Source: CADEDH01 sp039201605
Lineage (GTDB): Bacteria; Actinomycetota; Acidimicrobiia; Acidimicrobiales; SZUA-35
Length of the DNA: 64,000 bases
Assembly (NCBI GenBank): GCA_039201605.1
Contig: JBCCRO010000002.1
Span: 1 to 64,000 of the forward strand
Direction of reading: 5' to 3'
The position numbers and the translations under genes were made by a program. Shown here piece by piece: positions 60,701 through 64,000 of the stretch; within the stretch, counting starts at the first letter, position 1, and the number at the start of each line of letters is the position of its first letter. Below the pieces are notes generated by a model. The model saw nothing but the letters and a program-made list of their open reading frames with translations, was not told where the DNA came from and ran no database searches.

Positions 60701-61892
60701 CGGGCCGCGGCTGACCACCGGCCGGAGCGGCCGTCGCCGGTGCCGGGGGCGTCGCCGACCCGTCGTTCGGCCTCTCGGCCATCGGGCCCGGAGCCGTCGT
60801 CGAGGGCATGGCCGCCGTCGGGTCGGGCGGCGGTGTCGTGCCGTTCGACCGGAGGCCCTGGGCGTCGGCCGTCGGGGGGAGCGTGTCCTCCGGTCGGGTG
60901 AAGGCGGCCTGAGCCTGCCGGGCCTTCTTGCGCCCGGCCCGACGCCAGAACCCGAACGTGCCCTTCGACGACGTCGCCGAATCCTGGGCCCGAGGGGCGG
61001 CAGGAGGAGCGGCGAGCGGGGCACCGGGATTGCCGGCGGTCGGCGCACTGATCACCGGTTCGGCCGGTGGCGGCGTGAGTGGCCGGGCCTGAGCCGGGGT
61101 GGCGGCGGGCGAATCGAAGGCGGTCGACGCCGGCGGCGGTGGCAGCAGCGAGCCGTCGGGGGTGCCGGCGGGCCCGCCATCGGGCTCAGCAGGGGTGATC
61201 GGGGTATCGACAGGAGCTCCGGCGGGACCGCCGCCGACTTCGCTCGGACCGGGTCCAGCAGCGGCCGCAGCAGGAGCGGCAGAGCTGGGTGGACCAGCAG
61301 CAGAACCGGGTGCCGCAGCGGCCGCAGGCGGCGTGATCGGAGCGGCGGCATCGGGCGCACCAGCGGTAGGCGTGGCGGGACCGGGTGCAGCCGAACCGGT
61401 GGCCGGAGTGGCCGGATCGGGCGCCGACGAGGCAGGGCGCTCGCCATCGGGAACGCCCGCTGCGATCGGGCCGGTGGTCCTGGCCGCCGTCGCCGTGCGC
61501 GCATCGCTCGTCGAACCGGGCGGAGGCGAGCCGGGAGCGGACACCGTCGTCTCGGGGCGCTCGTCCTCGATCGCATCGTGGACCAGAACGGCGTCGACGA
61601 TGTCGTCTTCCGGATCGGCGTCGTCGTCGCCGTCGTCGATGATCTCGCCCTCGATCACCTCGGCGTCGAGTTCGTCGAACCCGTCCATGCCGTCGGCGGA
61701 GGCCTCGGTCGCCTCGGTGCCGTTGGCCGCCGACGAAGCCGACCGGCCGTTCCCGTTCCCGGTGGTACCGGACGAGGGTTGGCTGCCGTTGCCGAGGCCA
61801 CCATCGTCGGTGGCTTCGGTGGAACCGGGACCGGACGGGGAATCCCCGAGGGGAGGATCGGTCTCAGGGCGACTCGAAGCGTGGTTGCTCAT
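57720..61892 (-). CDS. 1390-residue protein: long disordered Pro/Ala region plus FHA-like and FtsK/EssC N-terminal-like modules
   Basis: Residues ~1-960 are almost entirely Pro/Ala/Thr/Asp low complexity, including a 15-residue repeat (PTADRPTPAAPPAAN-type). An acidic stretch follows. From ~970 a compact module contains GFSLSVDEYGSVVVIPGSVP and IDGEPVTEPTLLGAGVLDVG, which looks like an FHA domain. Next is NWDFFDTVRQTRDRQAARE, HLHPDPTDLIDLVTAQAPWL, PVVADLMLGPLGIVGSR and VITSADRRDQWEWARSL. That sequence follows the pattern of the N-terminal, non-motor part of FtsK/SpoIIIE-type EssC/EccC proteins. No Walker A/B ATPase motor follows; the protein ends soon after. A tethering or adaptor role is possible, but the function is unknown. 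Confidence 0.8.
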   Translation of the reverse strand: MSNHASSRPETDPPLGDSPSGPGSTEATDDGGLGNGSQPSSGTTGNGNGRSASSAANGTEATEASADGMDGFDELDAEVIEGEIIDDGDDDADPEDDIVDAVLVHDAIEDERPETTVSAPGSPPPGSTSDARTATAARTTGPIAAGVPDGERPASSAPDPATPATGSAAPGPATPTAGAPDAAAPITPPAAAAAPGSAAGPPSSAAPAAAAAGPGPSEVGGGPAGAPVDTPITPAEPDGGPAGTPDGSLLPPPPASTAFDSPAATPAQARPLTPPPAEPVISAPTAGNPGAPLAAPPAAPRAQDSATSSKGTFGFWRRAGRKKARQAQAAFTRPEDTLPPTADAQGLRSNGTTPPPDPTAAMPSTTAPGPMAERPNDGSATPPAPATAAPAGGQPRPAAAPPSAFSPPPSAPGPVPGGPPVGAPPPSMRFDTPPVGTPPGAPTTDAIDNDTQAPGPTTAPPGFAPGGDTSPAAPPPATPPPSAEGPTERPATPSIFDAVPPAQPAPGPTPTAEQLLPPDGVTTDELNADDRSPLDDLLAPPAQTAPDRRPANDEGPSSAAAAAAAAAFGFEPPPAGTERVVDLPPSDHPTVPTTDDDPADIDALLADEPPAPVAEPARGPVIDAAPAQAAPRRPAPKPQADPAPAPTDPAQATGDDDLIITPIERPGMPPTPSGPSTPSAPAAPAAASAPPAPAAPPAPRPATDTPTPASPTGDPKPAAEAPTPASPAGDPRPTPDRPTPAAPPAANPTADRPTPAAPPATNPTADRPTPAAPPAAKPGAQPQSAPPTPPPGFATMPESEAPTPTPPPARPAPQPPLADVELKRPPAPAPKPESAPRPERQPISEPPAADPPPPESVEVDLPAPPERAPMFDDVMDDMAGDLLDGPRPEPAQSGPTDLDYVDDFDLDLDLDDPVEPPDEVAPPPPAPFIDADRAAAEYDEQDEPTDHYDPDLHDDHDHDLHHGDYDFDEPVGDMAEVPPAPSHPEPVHAATAEELAPQVVVELRQVAGLTSGAVIDLIQDTYDFAEGDDAAGFSLSVDEYGSVVVIPGSVPASIDGEPVTEPTLLGAGVLDVGTARFMAQPQEARPSPSELTRRQADAELEEPPIAVPGDLVDIETDERSGRLGFKRKRDRGVDDAANWDFFDTVRQTRDRQAARERHLHPDPTDLIDLVTAQAPWLGSRQFNHPQFGTASMMLADLPWLPEFDDIRAIPDSVGFRLQPLLSLPSVPVVADLMLGPLGIVGSRAASTACARHLMTSLYAASTEELRLHVITSADRRDQWEWARSLAPAAPLALSDNEQSVVVIDGMELFADAGFDHADAIERRVSAVILADAVDQLPSYCATVLQIADNGGGILTNHRGDVIHGTPIGIPAPIAAGLAEDLVPIIRQRHR
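59567..59701. repeat. 45-bp in-frame tandem repeat inside the large protein gene
   Basis: Three copies with a 45-bp period start at 59567, 59612 and 59657, encoding a 15-residue DRPTPAAPPA(A/T)NPTA unit in the disordered region. Confidence 0.85.
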
Positions 61893-62028
61893 GAGAAAGA
61901 AGTGTTCAATGCCCCCCCGCTCACCGAGAGCGGCGACGGTGGCAGACCGACCACTGTACTTGTCCAACGACAAATATTCTTCTCGGGGGTCCTTGCATCG
62001 GCGCGCTGCGACCCTGATCATGCGGTGT

Positions 62029-62712
62029 TCAGGGTCTTTTCGTTGCTCTTCGTGCCTCCTCGCACGCCTCACGGGTGGCGCACCCGGCCATATGGTCGTT
62101 GACCAGCCCCATCGCCTGCATGGCGGCGTAGGCCGTGGTCGGTCCCACGAATCGGAAGCCCCGCTTCTTCAACTCCTTCGACAGCGCGGTCGACTCGGCG
62201 GTCTTCGCTGCGACCTCACCCATGGTGGTCGGTGCCGGACTCGGTGCCGGCTCGAAGCTCCAGATCACCTCGGCCAGAGTGCCCCCGCGGTCCCACAGCT
62301 CGACCAGTGCCCGGGCGTTGTTGATCGTCGCCTCGATCTTGCCCCGGTGCCGCACGATGCCGGCGTCGTCGAGGAGACGGGCGATGTCCTCGTCGTCGAA
62401 CCGGGCGACCTTCGCCGCCTCGAAGTCGGCGAACGCCGCTCGAAACCCCGGCCGCTTGCGCAGGATGGTGAGCCACGACAGGCCCGACTGGAACCCCTCG
62501 AGACACATCTTCTCGAACAAGGTGCGATCGTCGATCGTGGGCCGCCCCCACTCGACATCGTGGTAGTGGGCGTAGTCGACGGTGGAGGCGCCCCAGCCGC
62601 ATCGGGCCAGGTCGTCGGTGGCCGGGTCGGGGAGTGGAGGGTCGCCGGCGGGCACGGTGAAGCCGTCGGGCGGCGGCTTGGCCTCGGCGAGGCCGATCAC
62701 GAGGTCGTCCAT
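62029..62712 (-). CDS. tag: DNA-3-methyladenine glycosylase I
   Basis: The 227-residue protein contains RCGWGASTVDYAHYHDVEWGRP near residues 36-57, holding the first metal Cys and His and the conserved HDxEWG. SGLSWLTILRKRPGFRAAF is the 3-methyladenine pocket helix, and DDAGIVRHRGKIEATINNARA follows. The second His/Cys pair lies near the end in VNDHMAGC. Tag releases 3-methyladenine from DNA. About 20 extra N-terminal residues precede the domain. It is divergent from the LCP gene and upstream of the large FtsK-like gene, separated by 136 bp. Confidence 0.95.
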   Translation of the reverse strand: MDDLVIGLAEAKPPPDGFTVPAGDPPLPDPATDDLARCGWGASTVDYAHYHDVEWGRPTIDDRTLFEKMCLEGFQSGLSWLTILRKRPGFRAAFADFEAAKVARFDDEDIARLLDDAGIVRHRGKIEATINNARALVELWDRGGTLAEVIWSFEPAPSPAPTTMGEVAAKTAESTALSKELKKRGFRFVGPTTAYAAMQAMGLVNDHMAGCATREACEEARRATKRP

Positions 62713-62889
62713 TGCCGGGAGTGTATGCACCCTCTCCGACGCTCTCCCGGACGCCGGGGTTGCTCGTGTGACAAGGGACTCGTCACTGCAGCCCCGACCT
62801 GACGCTTCGGGGGCTGGATCTGTTGCTACCGTCGGATGGTCCGTGAAGTAGACGGCTCTCACCGCCGAGATCTACCGAGGGAGAGATCG

Positions 62890-64000
62890 TTGACCGGGTG
62901 GTTGGAACCGGGGCACGACATGACCCCGTCTGTTACCCATCGTCGCCCCCGCCGGTCCTGGACCGAGCGCTTTCTGCTGACCCTCAGCATCATGTGCGTC
63001 TTCGCCCTCCTGGTGGCGGCGGCCGGATTGACCTGGGGCCTGCGGCGATACCAGAGCATCAACTTCGTCCCCGTGGCGGGCGTGGAGAGCACCCCGGTTG
63101 GCGAGCCCGCCAACTGGCTGCTGGTGGGCTCCGACTCCCGCGAGGGCATCGACCCCGATGACCCCAACGCCGGGATCTTCGTGGGTGAGGCGGTCAGCGG
63201 CAAGCGGACCGACACGATCATGGTGGCCCGGGTCAACCCCGAGGCTCAGACCATCGACCTGCTGTCGGTGCCCCGCGACCTGTGGGTCCCGATCTCCGGC
63301 ACCGGCCAGAACGGACGGATTAACTCCGCCTTCAACGGCGAGGGCGGTGAGGAACGTCTGGTCGCCACCGTCGAGGAGTTCCTCGACATCGAGATCAACA
63401 ACTACGCCGAGGTCAACTTCGTCGGCTTCCAGGCCGTGATCGACGCCCTGGGCGGCGTGCCGATCTGGTTCGACACCCCCGTCCGGGACTCCGGCTCCGG
63501 CCTCGACATCCAGACGCCGGGCTGCCACACCCTCGACGGCTTCCAGGCCCTGGCCTTCGCCCGCAGCCGGAAGCTGCAGTTCCAGCAGCCCGACGGCAGC
63601 TGGTCGAGCGATCCCACCGGCGACCTCGGTCGCACCGCCCGCCAGCAGTACCTGCTGTCCCGCCTGGCCGACACCGCCAGCTCCAACCTGAACGTGACCG
63701 ACATCGGCACGATCGACCGCATCCTCCAGGCCGGCGGCGAGAACCTGGTGCTCGACGACGGCGCCGGCGCCCGCGATCTGCTCAACCTGGCCCAGATCTT
63801 CGCCCAGGTCGGCAGCAACGGCATCACCCGCCACGCCCTCCCGGTCTCCGGCTTCCGCACCAGCGGCGGGGCCAGCGTCCTCGCCCTCGACGAAGCGGGG
63901 GCCCAGCCCACGCTCGACGTGTTCCGGGTCACCGTCCCCCCGCCCGAGATCGCCGAGACCGTCGACCGGGGTTCGTTCACCGTCGACGTGCTCAACGGGG
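62890..64000 (+). CDS. LytR-CpsA-Psr (LCP) family protein, 3' end outside the window
   Basis: The start is TTG 62890, preceded by GAGGGAG at 6-nt spacing; ATG 62920 is the alternative. After ~25 basic residues comes one TM segment (FLLTLSIMCVFALLVAAAG), then the LCP domain: WLLVGSDSRE, KRTDTIMVARVNPEAQTIDLLSVPRDLWVPI (split by the catalytic Arg/Asp region), GRINSAFN, DALGGVPIWFDTPVRD, HTLDGFQALAFARSR and LGRTARQQYLL. LCP enzymes transfer undecaprenyl-linked glycopolymers onto peptidoglycan. The frame remains open at base 64000, where a C-terminal LytR_C-type domain appears to begin (FTVDVLNG). Confidence 0.93.
   Translation, partial: MTGWLEPGHDMTPSVTHRRPRRSWTERFLLTLSIMCVFALLVAAAGLTWGLRRYQSINFVPVAGVESTPVGEPANWLLVGSDSREGIDPDDPNAGIFVGEAVSGKRTDTIMVARVNPEAQTIDLLSVPRDLWVPISGTGQNGRINSAFNGEGGEERLVATVEEFLDIEINNYAEVNFVGFQAVIDALGGVPIWFDTPVRDSGSGLDIQTPGCHTLDGFQALAFARSRKLQFQQPDGSWSSDPTGDLGRTARQQYLLSRLADTASSNLNVTDIGTIDRILQAGGENLVLDDGAGARDLLNLAQIFAQVGSNGITRHALPVSGFRTSGGASVLALDEAGAQPTLDVFRVTVPPPEIAETVDRGSFTVDVLNG

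Overview
The window is high-GC DNA, densely packed with genes, with frequent GTG/TTG starts and many 1-4 nt start/stop overlaps. Actinomycetota-type markers include the histidine phosphatase/DUF3090/SCO1664-family cluster, a DUF3499 protein, an HspR (HAIR) operator before an Hsp20 gene, a tandem glycine riboswitch before gcvT-gcvP and an FrhB/F420-type flavoprotein. The gene content and style suggest an uncultured or poorly studied Acidimicrobiia-like actinobacterium. That placement is inference, because there is no rRNA or tRNA here.

Layout. 0-8 kb: 3' end of a diacylglycerol-kinase-like gene, a membrane-anchored trypsin-like protease, a 34-bp tandem repeat, ArfB, a membrane-anchored unknown, a stand-alone HD half of a CCA-adding enzyme, an alkyltransferase-like protein and two overlapping sulfotransferases. 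7.8-9.4 kb: HspR-type operator plus Hsp20, then a DUF3499 protein. 9.4-15.8 kb: gcvP and gcvT under a tandem glycine riboswitch, surE and an APH-like kinase. 15.9-24.7 kb: an envelope region with a beta-propeller lipoprotein, a polysaccharide deacetylase, an ECF sigma factor, its transmembrane partner, a large secreted protein, a lytic transglycosylase lipoprotein and a DUF4214 protein. 24.8-33 kb: rhodanese, nitronate monooxygenase, GGCT-like protein, prmA, a Ppx/GppA phosphatase, a DoxX-like protein, and an ogt plus Ada-AlkA alkylation-repair operon. 33-43 kb: lipoprotein, GNAT, malic enzyme, RNB exonuclease, a marR-DUF2520-panC-panB run, mutM and an FAD oxidoreductase. 43-54.7 kb: YceI, a D-threonine-aldolase-like enzyme, DUF2889, an HhH-GPD glycosylase, a class V aminotransferase, an OmpA-like protein, OsmC, a small HTH protein, an acyl-CoA dehydrogenase and the SCO1664/DUF3090/phosphatase cluster. 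54.7-64 kb: type-5 UDG, about 700 bp of repeat-rich non-coding DNA, a lipoprotein, the FrhB-like protein, a 1390-residue protein with a motorless FtsK/EssC-like C-terminus, tag and the start of an LCP-family gene.

The most interesting unit is at 18.8-22.6 kb. An ECF sigma gene overlaps a gene for a single-pass membrane protein. Next comes a secreted protein with a carbohydrate-binding-like module. The last two proteins share a C-terminal domain of about 230 residues that I cannot assign to a family. The sigma gene and the secreted-protein gene are both preceded by the same bipartite motif (GGTGACG-N13-GGACATAGACC). This suggests a self-regulated cell-surface signalling circuit in which sensor and effector carry the same domain.

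A second theme is base repair: an ATL, Ogt, an Ada-AlkA fusion, MutM, another HhH-GPD glycosylase, a type-5 UDG and Tag all lie in 64 kb, mostly as separate transcription units. No transposase, integrase, CRISPR array, tRNA or rRNA was found.
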